From CAZXNF01 sp050741255 (GTDB lineage: Bacteria; Pseudomonadota; Gammaproteobacteria; Burkholderiales; SG8-41), in contig JBOIEQ010000088.1 of NCBI GenBank assembly GCA_050741255.1, forward strand, positions 1-17,420: DNA of 17,420 nucleotides, in the 5' to 3' direction. Shown in pieces: positions 1-6,562 of the stretch. How positions within the stretch are numbered: the stretch's first letter is position 1; the number at the start of each line of letters is the position of its first letter. Made by a program: the position numbers and the translations under genes. The notes under the pieces are model-generated. The model did not search any database. It had not been told where the DNA came from and was given only the letters and a program-made list of their open reading frames with translations.

Positions 1-213
1 ATCCTGGTTCCCGCCGCGACGCCCAAGCCCATCATCGCGCGGCTGAACGCCGAGTTCCGCAAGGTGCTGCAGGAGTCCGATGTCCGCAGCGCCCTGGACA
101 AGGCGGCGATCGAGCCGCTGGGCACCTCCCCGGAAGAGGCGGCCGCCTTCATCAACAAGGAATATGAAAAGTGGGGCCGCGTCATCAAGGCGGCGGGCAT
201 CAAGGCCGAATAA
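1..213 (+). CDS. Bug-family (TTT) periplasmic solute-binding protein, C-terminal part only
   Basis: The window opens inside this gene. The visible 70 residues run from an LVPAATPKPI segment to the stop TAA at 211-213. They match the C-terminal lobe of Bug/TctC-type receptors: a 'P(A)xTP' segment, then a helix with 'RLNAEFRKVL', then 'PLGTSPEEAAAFI', then a terminal 'EKWGRVIKAAGIKAE'. The same ending, 'IKAAGIKAE' versus 'IKDAGIKAE', occurs in the second Bug receptor at 1383-2378, so they are paralogues. Bug proteins bind carboxylates or other small organic molecules in the periplasm and often lack a dedicated permease. The ligand cannot be told from this fragment. The neighbouring DUF1989 gene converges on it with only 4 nt between the stops. 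Confidence 0.9.
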   Translation: MLVPAATPKPIIARLNAEFRKVLQESDVRSALDKAAIEPLGTSPEEAAAFINKEYEKWGRVIKAAGIKAE

Positions 214-217
214 GGGT

Positions 218-886
218 TCAGCGCCCCCGCGCCTTCGCGGCTTTCGCGTAGGTTTCCACGCGCACCGGCGACGGGTTGTAGCCGCACGCCGGATTGTATT
301 TCTGCGGGCAGTTGGAAATCACGGCGATGACGTCGGTCAGCGCCTCGACATCCACCGTATCGCCGGCCTTCGAGGGGCTGTCGGAGATCGCCATGCGGCC
401 GTCGCGCCCGACGGGCACGCTCATGAAGAAGTTGACGTTGGCAGCAATGTCGGCCTCGCCCATGCCGAACTTCGACAGTTCGTGCAGGAAATTGGCGCGG
501 CAGCTGTGCGTGCGCTTGCCGTAGCGGAGCTCGTTCATCTCCGCGCTGCAGCAGCCGCCGATGGTGTCGTGGTCGGGGCAGGTCGAGGCGACGATTTTCA
601 TCAGCGGTGTCGCGTACTCGCCGTAGAACACCGAACCCGGGTTGAGGAAGACGTTCTCCCCCATCTTCATCGTGTTGGCGGCGTTGTAGCGGTCGCGGGT
701 ATCGCGCGCGTTGTAGCAGAGGAAGTCGACGGCCTGCTGGCCTTCGAGGTCGGTGAAGCGCACGCGCTCGCCCCGGGCGATGAGCGCGCCCCACGAGCCG
801 CCCGGATCGACGACGATGGAGCTGGTCTGGCGGTAGCCCTTCGGCGGGGTGGGTTTACGGATGGGCATGGTTTTGAGTGTGGTCAT
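218..886 (-). CDS. DUF1989 (urea carboxylase-associated / carboxyguanidine deiminase-like) protein
   Basis: A 222-residue soluble protein without signal peptide. Family features are an N-terminal 'GGSWGALIARGERVRFTDLEGQQAVDFLCYNA', a central Cys-rich 'STCPDHDTIGGCC', and the C-terminal signature 'VISNCPQKYNPACGYNPSPVRV', which supplies conserved Cys residues near positions 190-205. DUF1989 proteins usually lie beside urea or guanidine carboxylase, and two of them (CgdA/CgdB) form carboxyguanidine deiminase. Here no carboxylase, allophanate hydrolase or partner DUF1989 gene is visible, so this is an orphan member and its substrate is open. The start is the ATG at 886; a second in-frame ATG six codons later (MPIRK) is equally possible because neither has a clear Shine-Dalgarno. 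It converges with the Bug receptor fragment on its left. Confidence 0.85.
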   Translation of the reverse strand: MTTLKTMPIRKPTPPKGYRQTSSIVVDPGGSWGALIARGERVRFTDLEGQQAVDFLCYNARDTRDRYNAANTMKMGENVFLNPGSVFYGEYATPLMKIVASTCPDHDTIGGCCSAEMNELRYGKRTHSCRANFLHELSKFGMGEADIAANVNFFMSVPVGRDGRMAISDSPSKAGDTVDVEALTDVIAVISNCPQKYNPACGYNPSPVRVETYAKAAKARGR

Positions 887-968
887 TGGTAGTCGGTTGC
901 CGCCTTTCGACTCTGGCCTTGCGGCCTGCGCTCTGGGCGAACGGATTTCTCAAACTCGTATTACCCCG

Positions 969-1003
969 TTTGTCCTGAGCGTAGCGTAGCGAAGTCGAAG
1001 GAT
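969..1003. repeat. Short intergenic repeat, copy 1 (left of GIY-YIG gene)
   Basis: This stretch contains TGTCCTGAGCGTAGCG followed by TAGCGAAGTCGAAGGA. Its reverse complement recurs at 1311-1374 on the other side of the GIY-YIG gene. Repeats of this kind (CCTTCGAC...CTCAGGACGAA) are scattered between genes in many Burkholderiales genomes, as known from general experience of these genomes. It lies between the starts/stops of genes and encodes nothing convincing. Confidence 0.8.
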
Positions 1004-1009
1004 GACGCA

Positions 1010-1303
1010 TTATCCTTTTTGCCGCTGTCCGCCGCGAGCCAAGCGCTTCACTTCCGCCCAATCACCCCGGAACATCGCTTCTTTCTTGGCGCGGCTCCAG
1101 CCCTTGAGGTGACGCTCTGCGGTCAGTGCTTCCACCCGCGTCGGGCATTCCTGCGAAAACGCGAGCGTGACGGGTCTGCGGGTCGCGGTGTAACCCCCGA
1201 GATCGCCGGTTTGATGCTGGCCCATGCGCCGTTCAAGGTTGTCCGTATGTCCTGTGTAGTACGAGTCATCTGCACAGCGGAGCACGTAGACCCAGAATGA
1301 CAT
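1010..1303 (-). CDS. GIY-YIG superfamily endonuclease (small YhbQ/UPF0213-like)
   Basis: A 97-residue single-domain nuclease. The first motif is 'FWVYVLRC' (the GIY equivalent is VYVL) and the second is 'SYYTGHT' (the YIG equivalent is YTG). The catalytic Arg lies in 'LERRMGQH' near residues 25-31 and the metal-binding Glu in 'EALTAERHLKGW' near residues 58-69. It is the usual length for stand-alone UPF0213-type members and has no separate DNA-binding domain. Such proteins are predicted nucleases of unclear role. The gene starts at the ATG at 1303, with no clear Shine-Dalgarno. It is bracketed within 10 nt on each side by inverted copies of the same short repeat (969-1003 and 1311-1374), so gene and repeats form a compact unit of about 410 bp. 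Confidence 0.9.
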   Translation of the reverse strand: MSFWVYVLRCADDSYYTGHTDNLERRMGQHQTGDLGGYTATRRPVTLAFSQECPTRVEALTAERHLKGWSRAKKEAMFRGDWAEVKRLARGGQRQKG

Positions 1304-1310
1304 GGAGAAT

Positions 1311-1374
1311 GGTCCTTCGACTTCGCTACGCTGCGCTTCCTTCGACTCCGCTACGCTATGCTCAGGACGAACGG
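1311..1374. repeat. Short intergenic repeat, copy 2 (inverted, internally duplicated)
   Basis: This contains two tandem copies of a TCCTTCGACTYCGCTACGCT unit, starting near 1313 and 1339, followed by GCTCAGGACGAACGGA. Relative to the copy at 969-1003 it is inverted. The duplicated left half distinguishes it from copy 1. It begins 8 nt upstream of the GIY-YIG start codon and ends about 9 nt before the stop of the Bug receptor gene at 1383. It is likely an intergenic mobile or palindromic repeat; it may also be transcribed in the leader of the nuclease gene. Confidence 0.8.
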
Positions 1375-1382
1375 ACAGGTAC

Positions 1383-2378
1383 TCATTCGGCCTTGATCCC
1401 CGCGTCCTTGATGAGTTTCGTCCAGCGTTTGGTCTCGGCTTGCATCAGCACCGTGAACTCGGCCGGGGTCAGTCCCGCGGGCGCGTAGCCCAGTGTCTCC
1501 AGGCGCGCGCGGGCGTCCGGCGTTTTGAGAATCTTCACCGATTCCGCGGACATGCGCGCGGCGATCGCCTTCGGCGTGCCCGCCGGAAACAGGAAGCCCT
1601 GCCAGTTGGTCGCTTCGTAGCCCTTGAGGTTGAGCGCTTCCGCCGTCGTCGGCACGTCGCCGATGATCGCGAAGCGCTTGACCGTCGTCACCGACAGCGC
1701 GCGCAGCTTGCCGGACTTGATGTGCGGCAGCGCGCCCTGCATGCCGGAGACGATGGACGGGACGCGCCCGCCCATGACGTCGACCAGCCCCGGTGGCCCG
1801 CCCTTGTAAGGCACGTGGTTCAACTGGATGCCGGCCATGCGGTTCAGGAGTTCGCCGCCGAGATGCTGCATGCTGCCGACGCCGGAGGAGGCGTAGTCGA
1901 GCTGGCCCGGCTTGGTTTTCGCGATGTCGACGAATTCCTTCATCGTCTGGCCGGCGAAGGCGGGGTTCACCAGCCAGACGTTGGGCGACAGCGTGAGCTG
2001 GGTGATGGGGGTGAAGTCGCGCAGCGCGTCGAGGGAGGCTGTGCGTTGCGCGACGATGGGCGCGGTGATGGTGTCGATCGCGCACAACAGCATGGTGTAG
2101 CCGTCGGGAGTCGCCTGCCTGACCAGATCCGCGCCCAGCATGCCGGCAGCGCCCGGACGGTTGTCGACGACGAACTGCTGGCCGAGCGCCTCGCCCAGTT
2201 TTTGCGCCATGTAGCGGCCGATGGTGTCGGAGCCGCCGCCGGTGGCCTGCGGAATGATCAGGCGGATCGGCCGCTCGGGGTAGGCGGCGTCGGCGGCGTA
2301 GCCGGGCACGGCGAACACGGAAGTTGCCGCGAGGACGGCGCACGAGAGCGGGAATCTCACAATGGATGCGGAATGCAT
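1383..2378 (-). CDS. Bug-family (TTT) periplasmic solute-binding protein
   Basis: A 331-residue exported protein. Residues 1-29 are a Sec signal peptide (SIVRFPLSCAVLAATSVFAVPGYA) with cleavage likely after an AxA-type site. The mature part begins 'YPERPIRLIIPQATGGGSDTIGR', the standard Bug N-terminal strand and phosphate-like loop. It continues with 'VVDNRPGAAG' near 95, 'NHVPYKGGPPGLVDVMGGRV' near 190 and 'LRALSVTT' near 230. Bug receptors fold as two-lobe periplasmic binding proteins and commonly bind carboxylated compounds. No TctA/TctB permease genes are near, as is usual for the expanded orphan Bug set of Burkholderiales. The start ATG at 2378 is preceded by an AAGGG-like site. It is transcribed divergently from the hexapeptide gene at 2526. 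Confidence 0.93.
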   Translation of the reverse strand: MHSASIVRFPLSCAVLAATSVFAVPGYAADAAYPERPIRLIIPQATGGGSDTIGRYMAQKLGEALGQQFVVDNRPGAAGMLGADLVRQATPDGYTMLLCAIDTITAPIVAQRTASLDALRDFTPITQLTLSPNVWLVNPAFAGQTMKEFVDIAKTKPGQLDYASSGVGSMQHLGGELLNRMAGIQLNHVPYKGGPPGLVDVMGGRVPSIVSGMQGALPHIKSGKLRALSVTTVKRFAIIGDVPTTAEALNLKGYEATNWQGFLFPAGTPKAIAARMSAESVKILKTPDARARLETLGYAPAGLTPAEFTVLMQAETKRWTKLIKDAGIKAE

Positions 2379-2525
2379 GGCTTGCCCTTCATCAGCGGAG
2401 AACGCGGGGCAAAAAGTGTAGCACTGCCCACCGCCGGTTACACGACGGCCGCGCCGGTCCTGTTCCCCGCGTCCGCTTCCCCGTAAGATCGCGCTTCACG
2501 CCACGCTCCCGGCCACGCTTCCACG

Positions 2526-3263
2526 ATGCAGCGCTTCCTGTCTTTCGTCGGTCCCCTGCCGTTCATGGCGCTCGCCATCCTGGTGGCGGGCCTCGGCCTC
2601 GGCGTCGCCGTCTTCGTGTTCGAGCATTTTTTCAGCGCGCCGCTCGCGGGCGTGACGTCGTGGCTCAAGTACCCGCTGACCGGCCTCGCCCTTGCCGCGA
2701 GCTACTTCTGCTACGGGCTGTCGCTGCTGGTGATCGCGCCGACGCTCAACCTCCTGCTGGGCGGGCGATTGAAGCCGTACCGTGGCTCGGCGATCTCGCT
2801 GACCGCGCTGCGCTGGTACGTGCACTGCACGATGACGCTGGTGGTGCGCTATTCTTTCCTCGAGTTCGTGACGCCATCGCCGTTCGCACAGCTCTACTAC
2901 CGGTTGATGGGGATGAAGATCGGGCGCAATGTCACGATCAATTCCACCGCCATCGCCGATCCTTCCCTGATCGAGCTGGCGGACAACGCCACCATCGGCG
3001 GTTCGGCGAGCGTGCTCGCGCACTACGCGCAGGGCGGCTACCTGGTGATCGCGCCGGTGAAGATCGGCGCCGGCGCGACGATCGGCCTGCGCGCGGTGAT
3101 CATGGGCGGTGTCGAGGTCGGCGCGAAAGCGAAGGTACTCGCCAGTTCCTTCGTGTTGCCGAATACCAAGATTCCCGCCGGCGAAACCTGGGCGGGCATC
3201 CCCGCGCAGCGCATCGAGCTTCCGCGCGGCAAGGCGGCGACCGAGGGCGCGGACGCGACTTAA
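2526..3263 (+). CDS. Membrane-anchored left-handed beta-helix (hexapeptide repeat) protein, acyltransferase-like
   Basis: 245 residues. Residues about 10-35 and 48-78 are hydrophobic membrane segments (FMALAILVAGLGLGVAVFVF; GLALAASYFCYGLSLLVIAP). The second half is a hexapeptide-repeat beta-helix: 'MKIGRNVTINSTAIADPSLIELADNATIGGSASVLAH', then 'VKIGAGATIGLRAVIMGGVEVGAKAKV', ending 'IPAGETWAGIPAQRI', the standard closing turn of hexapeptide transferases. The layout resembles the C-terminal membrane plus beta-helix part of Pls/PosA-type peptide synthetases, here as a stand-alone protein. Known relatives transfer acyl groups; the substrate here is unknown. It is followed 8 nt later by the PAP2_C gene in the same direction, so the two probably form an operon acting on membrane or envelope lipids (inference). 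The start codon has no strong Shine-Dalgarno. Confidence 0.82.
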   Translation: MQRFLSFVGPLPFMALAILVAGLGLGVAVFVFEHFFSAPLAGVTSWLKYPLTGLALAASYFCYGLSLLVIAPTLNLLLGGRLKPYRGSAISLTALRWYVHCTMTLVVRYSFLEFVTPSPFAQLYYRLMGMKIGRNVTINSTAIADPSLIELADNATIGGSASVLAHYAQGGYLVIAPVKIGAGATIGLRAVIMGGVEVGAKAKVLASSFVLPNTKIPAGETWAGIPAQRIELPRGKAATEGADAT

Positions 3264-3271
3264 GACTTTCG

Positions 3272-3889
3272 ATGCCGGACTTCCCCGATCTGCAGACCAT
3301 AGGCCTGCGGCTGCTCGCGATCGGCGGCGGGCTCGTCGCCTGGTTCATCACGCAGCGCATGATCGGCGCGCGCACGCTGGCGGACGGCGCGCTCTACGAC
3401 CACCTGCACGTCGTCACCGCCGGCTGGAACGCCTGGCTCAACCGGCATCCGAAACCGGCCAACGCGATCCTGATCGCGAGTTCGCTGTGCGTGGATGCGG
3501 TCACGCTGTTCGTGCTGGGCTACGCGGTGCTCGGGCCGTCGTTCCTGCCGTTCTGGGGCTTGCTCGGCCTGTTCGTGCTGCGGCAGATCAGCCAGGCCAC
3601 CGTGGCGCTGCCGCCGCCGCCCGGGATCATCTGGCGCGATCCGGGGGTGCCGTCCCTGTTCGTCACCTACAGCGTCGGCAACGACTTCTTCTTTTCCGGG
3701 CACACGGCACTGGCGGTGTACGGCGCGATTCAGCTCGCCAGCCTGCACATTCCCGCATTGACGGTGCTCGGTGCCGTGGTCGCGGTGCTGCAGGTCGTGG
3801 CGGTGATCGCGCTCCGCGCGCACTGGACGATGGACGTGCTGGCGGGGTTGTTTGCCGCGCTGGTGGCGGGCCTGCTGGTGTGGCCCTGA
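3272..3889 (+). CDS. PAP2_C-type membrane phosphatase-like protein
   Basis: A 205-residue integral membrane protein with about five to six hydrophobic segments (LLAIGGGLVAWFI, AVTLFVLGYAVLG, FWGLLGLFVL, ALTVLGAVVAVLQVVAVIAL, VLAGLFAALVAGLLVW). The catalytic signature of the PAP2_C/sphingomyelin-synthase-like group is visible as 'FFFSGHTALAVYGA' (His144) and 'ALRAHWTMDVLAG' (His184, Asp188). Family members form a phospho-His intermediate and hydrolyse or transfer phosphate-containing lipid head groups. The start is the ATG at 3272, 8 nt after the stop of the hexapeptide gene, which suggests co-transcription. The gene ends in front of a double-hairpin repeat at 3940-4006. The substrate is not predictable from sequence alone. 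Confidence 0.82.
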   Translation: MPDFPDLQTIGLRLLAIGGGLVAWFITQRMIGARTLADGALYDHLHVVTAGWNAWLNRHPKPANAILIASSLCVDAVTLFVLGYAVLGPSFLPFWGLLGLFVLRQISQATVALPPPPGIIWRDPGVPSLFVTYSVGNDFFFSGHTALAVYGAIQLASLHIPALTVLGAVVAVLQVVAVIALRAHWTMDVLAGLFAALVAGLLVWP

Positions 3890-3939
3890 GTGCGGGATTC
3901 AGGATTCGCTTAGGGAATCGCTGAACAAGTATTAATTGG

Positions 3940-4006
3940 TCATTCCGGCGAAGGCCGGAATCCAGAGAATTCAAGCGTCTGGACACCGGCCTGCGCCGGT
4001 GTGACG
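3940..4006. repeat. Double-hairpin REP-like intergenic element, possible bidirectional terminator
   Basis: There are two perfect 8-bp stems with 4-nt loops. The first is ATTCCGGC (3942-3949), loop GAAG, GCCGGAAT (3954-3961). The second is ACACCGGC (3983-3990), loop CTGC, GCCGGTGT (3995-4002). Both share a CCGGC core and are separated by about 21 nt. The element sits between convergent genes (stops at 3889 and 4025), the usual place for such repeats. It could end transcription from both sides, although neither hairpin is followed by a T run. Confidence 0.75.
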
Positions 4007-4024
4007 AGCTACATCAGAGCCTCC

Positions 4025-4795
4025 TTAGAGCGCCGCGAGGACTTTGCCCCAGCGCGGATCGGGCCGGTGCAACACGCGGTCACCCGCCGCATGCAGCGCG
4101 GCCCAGGTCGTGGAAAGAATGTTGAGCAGCACCGGCTTGCCGAACTCCGCTTCCAGTATGGGCACGGCGTGTATCGCGAACCACAGCCCGCCAGGCATCA
4201 GCAGCGCCTGGGCGTTGGGGGCGGCGCGCAGCACCTGGCGGCCCAGTTCCAGCGCGAGCAGGTGATCGTCGGCCGGGCGGGCTTCCTTGTTCTGCGCGAG
4301 GTCGCGGCCGCGCGAGACGCAGGCCAGCACCTCGATGCCCGCCTCGGCGAGATACTGCGTCAGTGCCGCGTTCACGGCCTCGGGCCAGCGCGTGGCGAGC
4401 GCGATCCGCGTCGCACCGAAGTGCTGCAGCGTCGCGATGTGCGCTTCCAGGTCAGTGTCGCAGGCGAGGCCGGTGCGCGCTTTACCCTCGGCCAGGATCT
4501 GTCGCATGCGGGTGCGACCCAGCGCCGCGGCGACGGGCACGCCGGAGAGTGAAATGCGGTCGACCTTTTTCTTCGCGAGCAGGTCGAAGCGCTCCCGCAG
4601 CACGGGCAATTCGCGCTCGACGGCGGCGAGGCTGTATTCGGTGAGGTTGAGGCCGGTCGTCAGCAGCAGCATCCCTTCCGGCGCGACGCGGTAGAACTGG
4701 TAGGCGTCGAGGTCCGTGTAGAGGTGGGGGATGACGTAGCCGAGCTGGTACCACGGAGCAATGACCCGCGGGGCCGTGTCTGCGGCAGTCGTCAT
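4025..4795 (-). CDS. Asp/Glu racemase / maleate isomerase / arylmalonate decarboxylase superfamily protein, both catalytic Cys absent
   Basis: A 256-residue soluble protein with the two-lobe fold pattern of this superfamily. It has an N-terminal 'APWYQLGYVIPHLYTD' and the first catalytic loop after 'KVDRISLSGVPVAAALG' (79-93). The second half shows 'GIEVLACVSR' and 'NAQALLMPGGLWFAIHAVPILEAEFGKPVLLNILSTTWAAL' (195-234). In the family the first loop usually reads 'xCT' and the second 'SCT'; here they read LSG and MPGG. The only cysteines are C112 and C159, outside those loops. It is therefore either catalytically different or non-enzymatic. It is the last gene of a minus-strand set (Bug receptor, chimeric ORF, dodecin, this gene), with 19 nt to dodecin. 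A fragment of its 5' end is duplicated in the chimeric ORF at 5100-5261. Confidence 0.8.
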   Translation of the reverse strand: MTTAADTAPRVIAPWYQLGYVIPHLYTDLDAYQFYRVAPEGMLLLTTGLNLTEYSLAAVERELPVLRERFDLLAKKKVDRISLSGVPVAAALGRTRMRQILAEGKARTGLACDTDLEAHIATLQHFGATRIALATRWPEAVNAALTQYLAEAGIEVLACVSRGRDLAQNKEARPADDHLLALELGRQVLRAAPNAQALLMPGGLWFAIHAVPILEAEFGKPVLLNILSTTWAALHAAGDRVLHRPDPRWGKVLAAL

Positions 4796-4814
4796 CCCCT
4801 GGCTTCTCCCGCGC

Positions 4815-5039
4815 TCAGCCTTCGTACTTGAACGAGAGCTGCACGCGCGCCCGGTAGGCGACGACCTTGCCCTTGTCGATCTTCATGTCGAGCTTGGCAA
4901 TCTCGGCCACCCGCAGGTCGCGCAGTGATGCGCCGGCCGTTTCCACCGCGCTCTTCGCGGCGTCTTCCCACGACTTGCTGCTGGTGCCGATCACGTCGAT
5001 GACCCGGTACACCCCGTCCGCTTTCGCTTTCTTTGCCAT
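4815..5039 (-). CDS. Dodecin (flavin-binding dodecamer)
   Basis: 74 residues, the normal length for bacterial dodecin. The sequence 'VYRVIDVIGTSSKSWEDAAKSAVETAGASLRDLRVAEI' contains the SWEDA segment whose Trp stacks on the isoalloxazine ring. The 'KGKVVAYRARVQLSFKYEG' end is typical. Dodecins form hollow dodecamers that bind and buffer FMN or related flavins in the cytosol. The start at 5039 is favoured over an in-frame upstream ATG at 5087 because it has a good GGAGGAG Shine-Dalgarno and gives the family's conserved N terminus. Its position between a Bug/racemase-type operon's genes may be incidental. Confidence 0.95.
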   Translation of the reverse strand: MAKKAKADGVYRVIDVIGTSSKSWEDAAKSAVETAGASLRDLRVAEIAKLDMKIDKGKVVAYRARVQLSFKYEG

Positions 5040-5099
5040 GGTTATTCTCCTCCGGATTGCGGTTGGACTTCTGCAACTGCCCCTCAAACGCCCCGCGCA

Positions 5100-5261
5100 T
5101 CAAGCGACGCGCGGACCTTTCACGAGCACGGGTTCCGTGAACAGCGAAGCGATCTCCACCTTGCGCACATCGGTGGCGTCCGGGACCATGAACAGGAGCG
5201 GTGTGATCAGCTCCTCGAAGCCGAGCTGGTGCCACGGCGCGATGACAGGGGGGTGAGGCAT
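5100..5261 (-). pseudogene. Chimeric small ORF: racemase-like 5' end joined to ClpX-like 3' end
   Basis: An intact 53-codon ORF, 'MPHPPVIAPWHQLG' followed by 'FEELITPLLFMVPD' and a C-terminal 'ASLFTEPVLVKGPRVA'. The first part matches the N terminus of the racemase-like protein at 4025-4795 (VIAPWYQLG); 25 of 28 nt agree (5219-5246 versus 4738-4765). The second part matches the C terminus of the ClpX-like protein at 8987-9997 (FEELITPLLFVVPD...SLFTE); 41 of 44 nt agree (5177-5220 versus 9064-9107). The joint lies at about 5219-5221. It begins 14 nt after the Bug receptor stop and has no evident Shine-Dalgarno. It is most simply a recombination remnant, but as an open frame inside an apparent operon it could still be translated. 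It lacks every functional motif of both parents. Confidence 0.7.
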
Positions 5262-5275
5262 GCGGTCAGGCGCGC

Positions 5276-6271
5276 TCAGTCGATCTTGGCCCCGGAAAAC
5301 TTGACGACCTTGGCCCACTTGTCCGTTTCGCTCTTGATGTAGGCGGCGAGCTGGTCGGGCGTGCTGGTCAGTGTCTCGGCGCCTTGTGCGGCGAGCCGCT
5401 CCTTGACGTCAGGCAGGTTCATGATGCGGACGATCTCGGTGTTGAGCTTGGTCACGATGTCTTTCGGGGTTTTGGCCGGCAGTACTACTCCGTACCAGTT
5501 GGTGACGTCGTAGCCGGGCACGCCGGACTGCGCGATGGTGGGCACGTCGGGCACGGCGGGCGACCGCTGGAGGCTCGTTACGCCCAGCGCCCGCAACTTG
5601 CCGACCTTCACATGGGGCAGCGCCGGCGGCATGCTGCTGAAGATCATCGACAGACGGCCGCCGAGCAGGTCGTTCAGCGCCGGCACGGCGCCTTTATAGG
5701 GCACGTGCAGCATTTTGACCTTGGCCATCGTGTTGAACAGTTCGCCGGCCAGATGCTGTGGGGTGCCGTTGCCGGGCGAGCCGAACGTCAGTTCGCCGGG
5801 CCTGCTTTTGGCCAGCGCGATCAGTTCCTTCACCGTGCCGGCCGGTATCGACGGATGGAGCACGAGGATGATGGTCACCCTCGCGACCAGGCCGACCGGT
5901 TCGAAATCCTTGATGGGGTCATACGGCATGTCGCGGTAGAGGCTGGAATTGATTGCATGGGTACCGACGTATCCCATCAGCATGGTGTAGCCGTCAGGGG
6001 GCGCCTTGGCGACGATCTCCGCGGCGAGGTTGCCGCCCGCGCCGGCGCGGTTGTCGATGACGACCTGCTGGCCCCAGCTCTCGGCCAGATTCTGGCCGAT
6101 GATCCGCGACAGGATGTCCGCGGGCCCCCCGGGCGGGAACGGAACGACAAAGCGGATCTGCTTGGCGGGATAGGTTTGCGCCGAGGCGCTGCCCGTTGTG
6201 AACACTACGGCGCACAGTGCGGCGAACACGGTGGGAAACAACAGCTTGGCAATGTGCAGCGGGCGTTTCAT
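5276..6271 (-). CDS. Bug-family (TTT) periplasmic solute-binding protein
   Basis: 331 residues with a clear Sec signal peptide: basic start MKRPLHIAK, a hydrophobic stretch to about residue 27, then 'GSASA' before 'QTYPAKQIRF'. The mature protein carries the Bug hallmarks 'IRFVVPFPPGGPADILSRIIGQ', 'VVIDNRAGAGGNLAAEIVAKAPPDGYTMLMG', 'LHVPYKGAVPALNDLLGGRLSMIFSS' and 'LRALGVTS', ending 'DKWAKVVKFSGAKID'. It probably delivers a small carboxylate to an unidentified permease. Downstream on the same strand are the chimeric ORF (14-nt gap), dodecin and the racemase-like gene. The latter is a common enzyme type beside Bug receptors and suggests a shared substrate (inference). It is divergent from the SMP-30 gene across a 291-nt spacer. 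Confidence 0.94.
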   Translation of the reverse strand: MKRPLHIAKLLFPTVFAALCAVVFTTGSASAQTYPAKQIRFVVPFPPGGPADILSRIIGQNLAESWGQQVVIDNRAGAGGNLAAEIVAKAPPDGYTMLMGYVGTHAINSSLYRDMPYDPIKDFEPVGLVARVTIILVLHPSIPAGTVKELIALAKSRPGELTFGSPGNGTPQHLAGELFNTMAKVKMLHVPYKGAVPALNDLLGGRLSMIFSSMPPALPHVKVGKLRALGVTSLQRSPAVPDVPTIAQSGVPGYDVTNWYGVVLPAKTPKDIVTKLNTEIVRIMNLPDVKERLAAQGAETLTSTPDQLAAYIKSETDKWAKVVKFSGAKID

Positions 6272-6562
6272 GAGTGACAGCTCCCGGATAATTCAGGCGA
6301 TGGAAATTCCCGCCGGAGAACGGCGGGCGCTACGCAAGTCGGTTGCCGCCGTCGGTCGGGCGTCCCGGTCCGCGTTGGTCTGTGATTGGTTTCCACCTCA
6401 GGTACGGGGAACCGCTGGGATTCCGCACCGGAGATTATGGCACCATAGTGGCGTGGCGGGCAGGTGTGATGTGTGCAGGTGTTTTGTTTAAGCCGCGTCG
6501 CGGCCCATCGCTTTCATCCGCGCGCGCTTGCGCGCTTTTTCCCCGCAAAAGGATGCCGAGAA
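6272..6562. other. Divergent intergenic region between Bug receptor and SMP-30 gene
   Basis: This 291-nt spacer must hold the promoters for both divergent genes. It contains a small palindrome, TATGG-CA-CCATA at 6436-6447, which could be an operator or part of a promoter, and a GC hairpin with a T run at 6520-6540 close to the plus-strand start. No convincing -35/-10 pair, coding frame or RNA gene was recognised. Confidence 0.4.
6520..6540 (+). terminator. Intrinsic-terminator-like hairpin in the SMP-30 leader
   Basis: The stem GCGCGC (6520-6525), loop GCTT and stem GCGCGC (6530-6535) are directly followed by TTTTT (6536-6540). The element lies only 23 nt upstream of the SMP-30 start at 6563 and just before its AAGGA-type ribosome site. 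It may terminate upstream transcripts or act as an attenuator; the 6-bp stem makes it modest. Confidence 0.4.

Noticed and set aside
1302..2486. Plus-strand open frame opposite the second Bug receptor
   Set aside because: It begins within the repeat and encodes a His/Arg/Ala-rich sequence without motifs; the minus strand codes for a complete Bug protein.
5040..5087. Longer dodecin starting at 5087
   Set aside because: The 16 extra residues are not dodecin-like, and the strong Shine-Dalgarno lies before the ATG at 5039.
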